Shown here: one piece after another, positions 35,595 through 46,600 of the stretch | How the letters are laid out: each line of letters starts with the position of its first letter | Position numbering within the stretch: position 1 is the first letter of the stretch | Notes under the pieces: model-generated | The model's database searches: none | What the model was told of the DNA's origin: nothing | The model's input: the letters and a program-made list of their open reading frames with translations, nothing else | DNA from: Cohnella sp. GbtcB17 | GTDB lineage: Bacteria > Bacillota > Bacilli > Paenibacillales > Paenibacillaceae | DNA: 64,000 nucleotides | Direction: 5' to 3' | NCBI RefSeq assembly: GCF_019091135.1 | Contig: NZ_JAGXJW010000001.1 | Coordinates: 112,885 to 176,884, forward strand | Program-made: the position numbers and the translations under genes

Positions 35595-38500
35595 ATGATT
35601 TTGATAAAAAGATTGCCGATCTTATTGATCCTGGTGATGACGGTCTCGCTATTGGCGAACGCCGGAGCTTCGTTTGCGGAGTCCGCTGCTACGACGACAT
35701 CCACGGTTCAGGCCGCAGCTGACGTTTATGTTCACTACGGGAGCCCGAGTGCCGAGGCGGAGAACCACGCAGCGGATAAGAATTTGCTCGTTGGCAACGG
35801 ACGCAGCACGTATCTGCAATTCGATGTAAGCGGTATCTCGCAGCCGATCGTGCAGGCGCAGTTAAAGCTCTACGAGAACGATCATAACGCCAATACGATC
35901 TCTGTAGTTGAAGTGACCTACGACAACTGGGACGATTCGATCACGTACAAGACGGCTCCCTCCACGGATGGCGGCGAATTCACTCAGTTCAAATCGTCGG
36001 CAACCGCCAACGTCTTTGTTAGGGCCGACCTGACGACGGCGGTCCGGAATGCCGCTTCGGGAGACGGAATTTTATCCTTGAACCTGGGCAAGGTGGATGC
36101 GGTGAGTTCCACTTATCCGAGCGACTTCGCCTCTTCCCGTTATTCAGACTCGGCTAGGTGGCCGGTGCTGGAGATCGTCACCCAGAATCCGCTCTCGGAC
36201 GCGGATCGGGTTCAGTTGGATCTGGCCGGCCTGGATGCGCTGGACAACACAACGGTATCCGAGGACTTAAGCTTGCCGTCAGCGGGAGCGGAAGGCTCCG
36301 CGATCGCCTGGGAAACGGACAATCCGGATGTCATCGCCAGCGACGGGAAGGTCACCAGACCGCCTGCGGACGGAGAGGATGCCACGGTTCATTTGACGGC
36401 CACGGCTACATACGGCTCCGCATCGGATACGAAAACGGTCACCGTCACGGTCCTGAAGGAGCCCGTGGTGTCCGAGTCGTCCGAGACGATGCACGAATCG
36501 TTAGGCGCTATTATTGCGCTGGCGCAGCAAACGGCTGACGGAGCGGCCGTCGGCAGCGAGCCCGGCCAATATCCGCAGGCGAATCTGGATGCTTTTCAGC
36601 AACAGATTGCCGCCGCTCAAGCTGCGGACCAGCAAAGTAGCGGAAATTTTACGGCGGCGGTAAACAATCTGATCGATGCCGGCAGCGTCTTTCTGAGGAG
36701 CGCCGCGATCTCGAACCTGGTTGTCAATGAGAAGAAAAATCTGCTCGAATATTCCGCGTATCGCCGCGATTTGACGGTGCTCGTATGGCAAGCGCGGGCG
36801 CAGCTGCTCGTAGAGCCTGCGTTCTATACGAAAGCCGACAAAGCGGCGCTGCAGGATCAGATCGATCATGCGCAGGCGGTATTGAACGGAACCTACGACG
36901 TGCCGTTCGTTCGCAACCGGTCATTCTACACCCCGCGTCCGGATGAAAACATTCAAACCGCGATCAGCTATACGACGCAAATCACGGGCTACGATACCAT
37001 GACGAACGGGCTGCAGCCGACGCTGGATTGGTACAGAAAGCAGCATATCCTGTTCGACGCATACAAGGAGGTAGATCTAGCCCCGACGGACGACACCTAT
37101 ATCAACAGCGGCAGCGCCGGGAGCTCGTTCGGCAGCGTTGGATCGATCATTTTGAGCGGCAACGAGAACGCGGGCCGGATCGGTTATTTCAAGTTCGATC
37201 TAAGCGGCGTCTCCGGCGACATCCTGTCCGCGGATCTGGTCGTTTCGAACAAAAAGACGGACAACAACAAGGTATATACTTATTTGCAGGACAACGATTC
37301 GTGGAACGAGGGCACGCTGACCTGGAACGGCGCGCCGCAGGACGGCGGCGCTCTCGCGCACGGTCCGCTGCTCGGCACCTTTTACTTGGGCAGCAAGAAC
37401 GGTTCGGCTTCGGTATCGCTGACCCCGGCGGTTCTGTCCGAGCAAGCGAAGGACAATAAGATTAGTCTGACGCTCGTTCAGGATGCCGGCTCCAATTTCC
37501 CGGGCGAGTTCTTTTCGAAGGAAGCGGCGGATTCGGCCAGACAGCCTTATCTGAAGCTGGTAACGAACTTGCCTGTGGCAAGCAAGCTTGAGGCCAAGTA
37601 TAGCGATATTCTGAATTTAGCGCAGACCTTCCTGAACGGGACGACGGTCGGCGATGGCGTCGGCCAATATCCGCAAGCGGCCGAGGAGAAGTTGCAGTCG
37701 GCACTGGACCAGGCATCGTCCGTTCATGAGAGCGGGAATCCGACGGACATCGGCCGCGTACTGGTCGAGGTGTTCGACGCGATGAGCGAGATGAAGGAGT
37801 CGCAAATCTTGCGCAGCCAGGTCGAGCCGGATTCCAACCTGTACTTCACGGCAGCCGAACTTCAGGGATTCGCGAACAAAGTAAAAAATAACCCGCAGTT
37901 GACGGAGCAGTACGATCAGGTGAAGGCGATGGCCGACCAGACCACGCTCGATCAGATCAAGACGATGTCCGAGACGCTGCTGACCGACCAGCTGGACTAC
38001 GACAAGATCGATTCCTTGTACAAAGCATGGTCCACGATCAAGAACGTAAACTTCACGGCGCCCGCCAATACCGCTTCGGCTACGCTCAAGTTCGTGCTGC
38101 CTTCGGCGAACAACGAAGCCGACGGTCCGCTCGGCCACGTCTGGATCGACGGTGTAGGGATGGTGCCTTCGTCGGTTGCCGGCACGGTAGACGTGCAAAA
38201 TCCGGGCTTTGAATCCGGCACAGACGCGCCGGATCACTGGAATCTGACCGCTGAGCAAGGTTCCCCGACGATGAGGATGGAGACGCGGCCGAACTTCGTG
38301 CAGGAGGGCGGACAGTCGGTCTATCTGGAAAATCCGACGGCGGGCGACCAGGCCGCGCTTGTGTACGACGGAACGTTCCCCCTTACGGCCGGAAGCAGCT
38401 ACAACATGACGTATTCGGTCAAGCAGGACGGCATGCTGAAGGCAGGCGTGCAGGTGATCGTCACGTACAAGGATGCCAGCGGCAATGACCTCGGCCAATT

Positions 38501-41500
38501 CGTGTCGAGCGCCAATCAGCAGTCGTTCCCCGGCTTCAATTACGAACTGGGCATGCAGACGGACTCCATCGTTTATGCCGTGACCGGCGACAAGACGTAT
38601 GCGGAAAAATCGAAATACGAAATGTTGTTCCAATTGAACGACTTCCTGCAAGGGGTCGAAAATTGGCTCGTACTGAATGCACGGCCGTATGGCAGCGATG
38701 CATACGGCGCCGTGCAAGGCGGGCGAGTGGCGAGTTCGTTGGCTGCGGCTTACACGATGATCAAGGACGCGGACGTATTCAGCCCGGAGGAATATGCCGA
38801 TCTGCTCGCCAAAGTTGAGTACCTGCTCACCGACCTGTGGAACCTGCGCGATGAAGGAGAACGATCGTTGGAGGAAGTCAACGCCGGCTCCGGCAACTGG
38901 CAGACGGACATGGCGGCGGGTTCCGCGGCGCTCGCCATGGTATTCCCGGACCTGCCGCATGCTCGCATGTGGATGAACAACGGCATTCGGGTACTGGAAG
39001 CGCAATTGCAGTTCGGCGTGAATCCCGACGGTTCCTATCCCGAGTCGTTGCGTTATATGACGGCGTTCCAGGCCCGGTTGTCCGAATTCGCCAAGGCGCT
39101 CCGGAACTTGACGGGCGAGGACTGGTTCCAGTCCTCGAACCTGGCGAAGATCTACCAGTACAACCTGGATGTGCAGACGCCGCCCTACGCGTATTTCGAC
39201 AATCGGATCAGCACGCCGAGCTTCGGAGACCACAATATGACCGATACCGGCAACTTCGCCTATTTAGGCCTCTACTACAACGAAGTAGCGCAGACGAATC
39301 CGCAGCTGGCCGCGCAGATGTACGAAGCCTGGGTGAAATCGGGGTACGAGACGTCGCAGTATTGGGGAGAAGGCGTGGCGCTGGAGCATTTCTTCGCCCC
39401 TGGCAAATTCGACAATCCGGATAACGTGCGGACGAATTTGCAATCCAATAAAACCTATTTGGGAGCGGGTCTCGTTCAATTCCGGAACAACTTCGGACGC
39501 CCGAACGAAAGCTATCTCTCGTATCTGGCGAATTCGACCGCGCTCGGTCACGGGCATTACGACCAGGGCTCGTTCATCCTTTACGCGAACGGCGTCCCGC
39601 TCGTCATGGATCCGGGCATCGACAGCTATTTTGCCAACAGCAAAAATTGGTACGTCGGTTCTTCGGCGCACAGCACGGTGCAATTCAAGAATGGCAGCAC
39701 CTACGCAAATACGCCGACCACAAGCGCATTGACGGATTTTTATGCGTCGAGGCCGCTGGATTTCGTTCAATCCCGCATTGCGAATGCCGGCGGCGCGGGC
39801 ACTCAAACCCGCAGCCTTGCTTATGTCAAGAACGGCATCGACGCTTACGTCATCTGGGACCGCATTCAAGGCGCGAGCGACGGTACGTTCTTTAATCTGC
39901 CGGTGGCGGCCACGGGAACAACGATAGACGGAAACAAGGCGGAATCGACCGGATTTTATAATATGGATTTGGAGACGACCTTTCTCCAGCCGCAAAATCC
40001 GGACATTCAAACCGAGTGGGGCGTTAGCACCGACCTGTCACCGACGGTCGACGGTGCCCATCAATTGAACTATATCCGTGCAAAAGCGGGTGCGAACGAG
40101 AACTATTTAACCGTTCTGTACCCGAAGGGGAAAGATCAGGAAGGATTGACGACGGAAGCGCTGGAGTCGGATAACGGCTCGGTCGTGCTGTACAAGGCGC
40201 ATACGTCCGACGGCAAATGGATCGTGATCGCAGCGAACAACAGCGATCAGAACCAACTGGTGACGATACCGGTCGGCGAGTCGCTGGTGGATTTGCGCTC
40301 CGGCGCCGAGCTGGAAGCGAACGGAGGCATCGTGCAGGCCAATCTGAACGGCGGCACGCTGTATGTGTTGAAGCCGGCGTCGCTGGCGGACGGCGCGCCG
40401 ACATCCATCGAAGTGACCGGCCCGCAGCAGGTGGCCAAACCGGATAGCGGCAGCGTTAGATACAATTTCAAGGCCGAAGCGATCGATCAGTACGATGACG
40501 CGGTTGCCGGTCAAACGATTCAATGGTCGTTGGACGACAGCGTACAGGGAGCGTCCATCGATCAAGGCAAAGGGATCCTGACGATCGATTCGTCCTACCC
40601 GGGCCCGAATTCGCTTGCCATCACTGCCAGGAGCGGGGACCTGACGCAGACGTATACGGTTGCCGTGCAGGGTTCCGACGCCGGGACAACGCAGATTCTG
40701 CGCAGCATTGTCGCGCCTTCGCCGATCACGGGCGTCGCCAGCGGGACGGAGAAGACGGCAAGCGCCCTCGGATTGCCGTCCAAGGTGACGCTTGAGACGA
40801 ACAACGGCAATATGGAAGCGGAGGTTGTCTGGGACGTAGACGCCGCGGATTACGAAGCCGGCGTGCAGACTAAGCAGACGTTTGCGGTAAGTGGTACCGT
40901 AAAGCTGCCGGAGGGCGTAACGAACCCGGACAACGTTTCGCTTGCGGCGACCGTTCAAGTCACGGTCGACGAGGTCGTAATTCTGGTCGAATCGGTTAGC
41001 CTTAGCCCGATCGCCCTGAACCTCGTCGCCGGTGCGACCGGACAGTTGACGGCAACGGTCGTTCCGACAAATGCGGCGGATCGGTCGATAAGCTGGTCTT
41101 CCAGCGACAATGCCGTTGCCACAATAGACAAAGACGGCAAGGTCACGGCGGTATCGGCTGGAACGGCAACGATTACGGCGACCGCCGCGGACGGCAAGCA
41201 CTCCGCAGAGGCGACGGTTTATGTGTCCGGCTACGTGCCTCCGACCGTCCCTTCGGTACCGTCCATCCCGCAGGAGCCAAGTCACAGCGTTGCCAACAAC
41301 ACGGTAACGGTAGAAGCCAAGGCTGATGCCGACGGAACGGCATCCGTACAGGTGCTCGCTTCCGATGTGTTGCAGGCGGTTGAAAATGCCGCCGCAGGCC
41401 AATCGGTCGTGATCGCAGCGCAAGTCGGCGAAGGCGCGAGATCGGTTCAGTTGAACATTCCGGTAGCAGCCATCGTCGAAGCCGGCAAGAAAGCCGTTCA

Positions 41501-42440
41501 AATCTTAAAGGTGGATACCGGCTTCGCGACCGTCAATCTGACCTCGAAGCTGCTGGAAAAAGAGGGCGCCACCCAAATAAAGCTGAGCATAGCCCGGGTC
41601 GATCGCGACGAGCTGCCCGCGGACGCCTTGGCGCAGTTGGGAAGCGGAGCGAGCGTGTATGATTTTCATCTGAATGTGAACGGCAGCGAGATTCATACGT
41701 TTACCGGCAACGAGGTGACGGTGGAGATGCCTTATTCGCTTCAGCCGGGAGAGAACCCGAATCAAGTCGTTCTGTACTATCTCTCGGAAGACGGCAAGCT
41801 TGAGGTCGTCAAGAACGGCAAGTACGATGCCGCGACAGGCAAAGTAACGTTCGTTCCCAAGCACTTCAGCAAGTATGCGGCAGCTTACACCGACATCTCG
41901 TTCGACGATCTGGGCGGCCTGCCGTGGGCGCAGGACGCCATCTATGGACTTGCGGCCAAAGGCGTCGTTCAAGGCGTAGGCAACGGCCGATTCGATCCGA
42001 ATCGCAGCGTTACCCGAGCCGAGTTCATCGCGATGCTGATGAAAGCGCTGGATCTGAACGGAGCCGAGGTCGCAGCTTCCGGAAGTTCGTTCAACGACGT
42101 CGCGGAAGGCGCCTGGTACGCCGACGCAGTGACGGCTGCCCGGAAGCTCGGCATCGTCAACGGCAGGTCGGCCACGAAATTCGGCGTGTCGGACCCGATT
42201 ACCCGTCAAGATATGGCAGTTATGGTTGACCGTGCATTGACCGCTATCGGCCATGCGGAGACTGCAGCCTCAGTCTCGACCGCATTCGTCGATCAGGATG
42301 CGATCAGCGGCTATGCACGCGAAGCCGTTGAAGCGATCCGACGCGCGGGCATCATCCAAGGAACGGACGGCAATCGGTTCGAGCCGTTCTCGCACACGAC
42401 CCGTGCCCAATCCGCCGCGGTCATCTACAGACTGCTCTGA
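35595..42440 (+). CDS. Giant S-layer-anchored heparinase II/III-type polysaccharide lyase (first)
   Basis: This 2281-residue secreted enzyme has a signal peptide ending ASFA near residue 28. Modules in order: CBM96/DNRLRE-like (about 36-190), atrophied bacterial Ig (about 200-295), a helical region with AYRRDLTVLVWQARAQLL (about 380-480), a second DNRLRE-like module (about 494-660), a helical spacer, a CBM4/9-like sandwich (about 820-985), then the lyase core. The core has NWQTD (N1101, W1102), PDGSYPESLRY and GHGHYDQGSF (H1319, H1321). A Big_2 Ig domain (about 1798-1880) and three SLH repeats from about 2098 follow. It should cleave a uronic-acid polymer by beta-elimination at the cell surface. 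AAGGAGG ends only 3 bases before ATG 35595, so an in-frame TTG at 35601 (spacing 9) may be the true start. Confidence 0.85.
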   Translation: MILIKRLPILLILVMTVSLLANAGASFAESAATTTSTVQAAADVYVHYGSPSAEAENHAADKNLLVGNGRSTYLQFDVSGISQPIVQAQLKLYENDHNANTISVVEVTYDNWDDSITYKTAPSTDGGEFTQFKSSATANVFVRADLTTAVRNAASGDGILSLNLGKVDAVSSTYPSDFASSRYSDSARWPVLEIVTQNPLSDADRVQLDLAGLDALDNTTVSEDLSLPSAGAEGSAIAWETDNPDVIASDGKVTRPPADGEDATVHLTATATYGSASDTKTVTVTVLKEPVVSESSETMHESLGAIIALAQQTADGAAVGSEPGQYPQANLDAFQQQIAAAQAADQQSSGNFTAAVNNLIDAGSVFLRSAAISNLVVNEKKNLLEYSAYRRDLTVLVWQARAQLLVEPAFYTKADKAALQDQIDHAQAVLNGTYDVPFVRNRSFYTPRPDENIQTAISYTTQITGYDTMTNGLQPTLDWYRKQHILFDAYKEVDLAPTDDTYINSGSAGSSFGSVGSIILSGNENAGRIGYFKFDLSGVSGDILSADLVVSNKKTDNNKVYTYLQDNDSWNEGTLTWNGAPQDGGALAHGPLLGTFYLGSKNGSASVSLTPAVLSEQAKDNKISLTLVQDAGSNFPGEFFSKEAADSARQPYLKLVTNLPVASKLEAKYSDILNLAQTFLNGTTVGDGVGQYPQAAEEKLQSALDQASSVHESGNPTDIGRVLVEVFDAMSEMKESQILRSQVEPDSNLYFTAAELQGFANKVKNNPQLTEQYDQVKAMADQTTLDQIKTMSETLLTDQLDYDKIDSLYKAWSTIKNVNFTAPANTASATLKFVLPSANNEADGPLGHVWIDGVGMVPSSVAGTVDVQNPGFESGTDAPDHWNLTAEQGSPTMRMETRPNFVQEGGQSVYLENPTAGDQAALVYDGTFPLTAGSSYNMTYSVKQDGMLKAGVQVIVTYKDASGNDLGQFVSSANQQSFPGFNYELGMQTDSIVYAVTGDKTYAEKSKYEMLFQLNDFLQGVENWLVLNARPYGSDAYGAVQGGRVASSLAAAYTMIKDADVFSPEEYADLLAKVEYLLTDLWNLRDEGERSLEEVNAGSGNWQTDMAAGSAALAMVFPDLPHARMWMNNGIRVLEAQLQFGVNPDGSYPESLRYMTAFQARLSEFAKALRNLTGEDWFQSSNLAKIYQYNLDVQTPPYAYFDNRISTPSFGDHNMTDTGNFAYLGLYYNEVAQTNPQLAAQMYEAWVKSGYETSQYWGEGVALEHFFAPGKFDNPDNVRTNLQSNKTYLGAGLVQFRNNFGRPNESYLSYLANSTALGHGHYDQGSFILYANGVPLVMDPGIDSYFANSKNWYVGSSAHSTVQFKNGSTYANTPTTSALTDFYASRPLDFVQSRIANAGGAGTQTRSLAYVKNGIDAYVIWDRIQGASDGTFFNLPVAATGTTIDGNKAESTGFYNMDLETTFLQPQNPDIQTEWGVSTDLSPTVDGAHQLNYIRAKAGANENYLTVLYPKGKDQEGLTTEALESDNGSVVLYKAHTSDGKWIVIAANNSDQNQLVTIPVGESLVDLRSGAELEANGGIVQANLNGGTLYVLKPASLADGAPTSIEVTGPQQVAKPDSGSVRYNFKAEAIDQYDDAVAGQTIQWSLDDSVQGASIDQGKGILTIDSSYPGPNSLAITARSGDLTQTYTVAVQGSDAGTTQILRSIVAPSPITGVASGTEKTASALGLPSKVTLETNNGNMEAEVVWDVDAADYEAGVQTKQTFAVSGTVKLPEGVTNPDNVSLAATVQVTVDEVVILVESVSLSPIALNLVAGATGQLTATVVPTNAADRSISWSSSDNAVATIDKDGKVTAVSAGTATITATAADGKHSAEATVYVSGYVPPTVPSVPSIPQEPSHSVANNTVTVEAKADADGTASVQVLASDVLQAVENAAAGQSVVIAAQVGEGARSVQLNIPVAAIVEAGKKAVQILKVDTGFATVNLTSKLLEKEGATQIKLSIARVDRDELPADALAQLGSGASVYDFHLNVNGSEIHTFTGNEVTVEMPYSLQPGENPNQVVLYYLSEDGKLEVVKNGKYDAATGKVTFVPKHFSKYAAAYTDISFDDLGGLPWAQDAIYGLAAKGVVQGVGNGRFDPNRSVTRAEFIAMLMKALDLNGAEVAASGSSFNDVAEGAWYADAVTAARKLGIVNGRSATKFGVSDPITRQDMAVMVDRALTAIGHAETAASVSTAFVDQDAISGYAREAVEAIRRAGIIQGTDGNRFEPFSHTTRAQSAAVIYRLL

Positions 42441-42462
42441 CCTAACGAACAACCTACAAGGG

Positions 42463-42501
42463 GCCGTCCCGCAAGTCGTATCAGACGACTTGCGGGACGG
42501 C
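42463..42501 (+). terminator. Perfect 17-bp hairpin after the first giant lyase
   Basis: GCCGTCCCGCAAGTCGT (42463-42479) pairs without mismatch with ACGACTTGCGGGACGGC (42485-42501) around ATCAG. No T run follows, so it may be a weak terminator or a message-end stabiliser rather than a classic terminator. Confidence 0.6.
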
Positions 42502-42653
42502 AAACCGGAAAATATTGCGCTTTGCATGGGCCAAGATCGGACTCGCGAATGTAAGGGGGGTGAGTTCAAGCTACCGCCGAAGACAACGCAGTCATTCGAA
42601 GGTTCCATCTATGTTTCTGAATGCGATTACAAAAAAGAAAGGAGGCTAGAAAA

Positions 42654-43352
42654 ATGATTCGATTCCTGAGAAGCAGGCTTGTGCGCAAAGCGACGGTTTG
42701 CGCGGTACTGATCGCCGCGCTGACGGCCGGCCTTGTCGCGTACGCGGACAGCGCGTGGGTATCCGTGGGCGGCGTACCGACCTATGTCACGTATAACAGC
42801 TACGGGCTGAAGGCTAGAGCGCAGACGTCGACGACGAACGCGGATGCCAACATTACATTGACGGGCTCCGGTTCCCTCACCGCGTATCAGCCCGGGTACA
42901 TCTCGGGCAAGTGGCTGTTATTCGTCCGGGACTCCTATGTGATCCTGCAGGGAAAAGGATATTACAAAATCCGGTGGGAGCCCGAATATTGGGTCGCGCC
43001 CAACCAGCAACTGATGCTCCCCACGTTCACCGTCACAACCGGCACTAATCTGTTCGTCGCGCAGGGCGGGAGGATCGGCGTGAACAACAGCTGGTTCAGA
43101 TACGCCGAGACGAACCCGGTCGTTCAATACAATTTTGTCGACGGATTACACTACCTGGACAGCGCGGGCAACAAGCGGGACATGGAATGGCAGGATAAAT
43201 ACTATTACCTAGATGGGACTGTCAAGATTGTATGCAATGAGCGGCGGAACGGCACCGGCGCGTATAACATCGCGATTACGCCGGTATTGTATTCGGATAT
43301 CACCGCGATACGCAGCCAGTCGAGCGGTTATCTGGACGTGAAGGACTTCTGA
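42654..43352 (+). CDS. Small secreted protein of unknown function
   Basis: This 232-residue protein has a clear signal peptide (KATVCAVLIAALTAGLVAYA, cleavage near residue 31) and a mature part rich in Tyr, Trp, Thr and Asn, beta-strand-like by eye, with no SLH repeat or catalytic motif. AAAGGAGG lies about 10 bases before ATG 42654. It sits between the two giant surface lyases and may be co-transcribed with the first. I recognise no family. A polysaccharide-binding or lyase-associated role is suggested only by position. Confidence 0.75.
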   Translation: MIRFLRSRLVRKATVCAVLIAALTAGLVAYADSAWVSVGGVPTYVTYNSYGLKARAQTSTTNADANITLTGSGSLTAYQPGYISGKWLLFVRDSYVILQGKGYYKIRWEPEYWVAPNQQLMLPTFTVTTGTNLFVAQGGRIGVNNSWFRYAETNPVVQYNFVDGLHYLDSAGNKRDMEWQDKYYYLDGTVKIVCNERRNGTGAYNIAITPVLYSDITAIRSQSSGYLDVKDF

Positions 43353-43387
43353 GTGTCGCTTAGGAGCAGCATACGATCAGCAGGTGA

Positions 43388-43411
43388 GACCGTCCGCGAG
43401 GACGGTCTTTT
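43388..43411 (+). terminator. Terminator after the small secreted protein
   Basis: GACCGTCC (43388-43395) pairs with GGACGGTC (43400-43407) around GCGA, followed by TTTT. Confidence 0.85.
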
Positions 43412-43428
43412 CGCGTGACGGCAAACCT

Positions 43429-43492
43429 CTTAAAAAACAGCGGTTTCGTCTATAAAAACCGAATTCATGGCAGGAAGCCCAAATGATATTCT
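43429..43492 (+). promoter_or_regulatory. Paired-box promoter of the second giant lyase
   Basis: Box 1 CTTAAAAAAC starts at 43429 and box 2 CTATAAAAAC at 43450, exactly 21 bp apart. TG (43484-43485) and hexamer TATTCT (43487-43492) form an extended -10 starting 37 bp after the start of box 2. The leader is about 165 bases long and contains a cre-like site. Confidence 0.8.
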
Positions 43493-43565
43493 TACGTTGC
43501 GGCAATTCGCGATCAGTCTAATTTCGTATTCCGGGGAGGTTGACGATAAAATCGGCAACAAATTT

Positions 43566-43579
43566 TGATAGCGCTTGCA
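43566..43579 (+). promoter_or_regulatory. cre-like site in the leader of the second giant lyase
   Basis: TGATAGCGCTTGCA matches TGWNANCGNTNWCA at all but one position and is partly palindromic. It lies about 70 bases downstream of the expected start, where CcpA could act as a roadblock. Confidence 0.6.
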
Positions 43580-43662
43580 ATGATGGTTGAGAAGGAACCG
43601 AAATCGATTTTTACCGGGTATGACGCAGCACATCCAAAGGAAACAATGGAGGTTGATGAATC

Positions 43663-46600
43663 ATGATTCATTTATGGAAGCGAACGACAGCGGGCTTGTT
43701 GGCTGCAACGATGGCCTTCACGCTGCTGCTCGGCGCAGCCATTCCTGCAAGGGCGTCTGCTGATGCGGCAACGAGCACAGTCGTCGTCAAGCTGGCACCG
43801 ACGGACGATACATATATCAATCCGTATGTCGGCTGGCGGGACGCGCGCAACGACAACTTTGGATCCAATGTCATCATGGTCGTAGGCAACAACAATCAAC
43901 CGATGCTCAAGTTCGACTTGTCGTCCGTGACCGATCCGATCACGAGCGCAACGCTCAAAGTGTACAAAAACAATAACAACTCGGTCACTTACGCCGTATA
44001 CAAAGGCAATGCTGACGATTGGTCGGAGGGCACGATTACCTGGAACAATCATCCCGATCTGGGTAGCCCAATCGCCGATGCGTGCGGCACTTATCCATGC
44101 TCGGCACCTTATTATGCTGACAACGTCATGGCGCTGAACGTGACGGAAGCCGTCAAGGCCGAGGTTGCCGGTGACGGGAAGATCACGCTGTCGCTCATTC
44201 CGACCAAGGCGGACGGCACGGTCGATTACACGGTGACCCCGTCTTTCGACCTGGTCTCGAAGGAGAATACCGCGAAGATCGCCTTGCGGCCGGTGCTGGA
44301 GATTGTGACGCAGCGGGCCATCACGGCCGCGGAGCGCGTCGCGAGCGACAAGGCCAAGCTCATTGAACGCTTCGAGGGCTTGTCCGTGACGGGCAATCTG
44401 ACGCTGCCTGCCGAGGGGGATCTGAACTCGGCCATCTCCTGGTCGTCCGATCAGCCCGCTGTCATTAGCAATAAAGGCACGGTCACTCGCCCCGAATGGT
44501 ACGCGGACGCGGATCCGCAGGTGACGCTGACGGCTACGCTGTCCTACGAAGGGATCACGGATACGGTCGATTTGAATATGACCGTCTTGCGTCAGCCCGT
44601 GCCGACGGACGAAGAACGGGTCGCTCGAGACAAGGCGCTGATCCTCAGCCAATTCAACAACATGACCGTTAACGACGACGTGGCCTTGCCGACGGAGGGG
44701 AGCTATGGCTTCTCGACGATCGCATGGGTATCCGACAAGCCGGAGGTCGTCTCCGACACGGGTACGGTTCACCGTCCGGATGGACAGGACGTCACTGTCA
44801 AGATGTCGGTCACGCTAAGTTACGGCTCGGTCACGGACCAAGCGGATGTCCAGTTCCTCGTGCCGAAGCTCGCGCCGCGCACGCCATCGAAACTGCTGAC
44901 GCTGCAGGGCGTCCTCGGGGAAGCGCAGACGCTGCTCAGCCGTTACGAAGTCGGCACGGGCCCCGGGCAGGTCTCTCAATCGGCCAAGGATGCCTTCGCG
45001 TCGGAGATCTACAAAGCCGAGGCGATCGTCCAATCCGAGACGGGCGATCTTGATTACGGAACGAAGCGGCTGCGGGCCGCCGGCGATATGCTGATCGGCA
45101 GCGCGAACGTATCCGATGCGGTCGTGGATGCGGCTGCGAACACGCGGGCCTACTCTGCCTACCGCAAGGAACTGACACGGCTTGTGTGGCAAGCGCGAAC
45201 GCAGCTATTGGTCGAGCCGGAGATGTATACAAAGGCTGCCAAGCAAGCGGTGCAGGAGCAGATCGATCATGCGGAGGACGTACTGGCCGGCACGTACAGC
45301 GTTCCTTTCGTCCGAAATCACGAATACTTCGTGCCAAGACCCGACGAGGACATTCAATTCGCCATCGATCACTACGCAAGGTCTTCCCACCCGTTTGGCA
45401 GCAAGTACGGTTTGAAGGCGGTGCTTGCCTGGTATACGGACGATCATATTTTATCGGGAACCTACAACACGATGACGCTTTCTCCTTCGGACGATACATT
45501 CGTCTGGGTGACGGAGAAGACCGTTCCGCATAATGGGAATACGTTAATATATGGAGAAGGCCGGTCGGCTTATCTGAAGTTCGATCTCTCCTCCATTGCC
45601 GCCGGCGTGCTGAAGGCCAGCATGAAGGTAACCAACTTCAAGTGGGATACGAACACCACCCAGGTTCACTATGAGACGAACGACGACTGGACGGAAGGTA
45701 CGCTTACGTACCCTGCAAACGGCGCCCCGGTGCTGGGGCCGATCGTCAATACGTTCGTGCTGGGCGGAAAAGACACGGTCGCCGCCGGCACGGTGGATCT
45801 GACCAGCCAGGTTCAGCTCGAGCTGCTGGGCGACAAGAAGCTCTCGCTCAGTCTGGATAATGCGCCGGGTACGACATGGGCATCCGAAATTTACGCTAAC
45901 AATACCGACAATGCCGCCAAGCGGCCTTATTTGCAGATCGATCTGAATCAGGTGGTCGATGCCAAGCTGCAGGCGAAGTACGAACGGATCCGAGCGGATG
46001 CCGAGGCGCTGCGGCAAGGAGCGGTAGCAGGGAGCGGGGCCGGACAATATCCGCAAGGCAGCATCGACGCGCTGGCTTCGAGCCTGTCGGCTGCAGAGCA
46101 AGCCAAGCAGGGCGGAAACGCCGAAACCCTCGGGGCTGCGCTCGTTCGCGTATACGACGCGATGAACGACATGCGACACGCCCAGGTGCTGAGAAGCGAA
46201 GCGGAGCCGGAGTCGACGCTTTATTTTACAGAGGAAGGGCTTCAGGAACTGCGCGACAAGATCGGGCAGTCGCCCGCGCTGAAGGCCAAGTACGACGAAG
46301 CGAAGGCCGTGTCCGACCAAATGTCGCTCGCCGAGCTTCAGGACTATTCCGCGTTTCTCGCGGACCAGCCGGATTACGATGCCTTCAATGCCAAATACAA
46401 GCTTTGGAGCGCGTCGCCTACGCTGACCTTCACGCCGCCCGCCGGCACGGTCGCCGCCACGTTGAAGTTCTCGCTGGATTCGGCGGACAATGAAGTCTCC
46501 GGACTCGGTCATGCATGGGTCGACAACGTCAAAATAACGCCGTCCAACGCCGCGGATCTGGATCTTGCCAACGCTGGATTCGAGGCGGGAACGAGCTTGC

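Noticed and set aside
42502-42653. Promoter for the small secreted protein
   Set aside because: No paired boxes and no convincing sigma-A hexamers at proper spacing; it may depend on read-through past the hairpin.
42253-42657. Reading frame of 134 codons overlapping the end of the first lyase
   Set aside because: It is an out-of-frame shadow of the SLH region and runs through the 17-bp hairpin; the real next gene starts at 42654 with its own ribosome site.
43493-43662. Riboswitch in the long leader of the second giant lyase
   Set aside because: No conserved riboswitch core or terminator/antiterminator pair could be recognised; only the cre-like site stands out.
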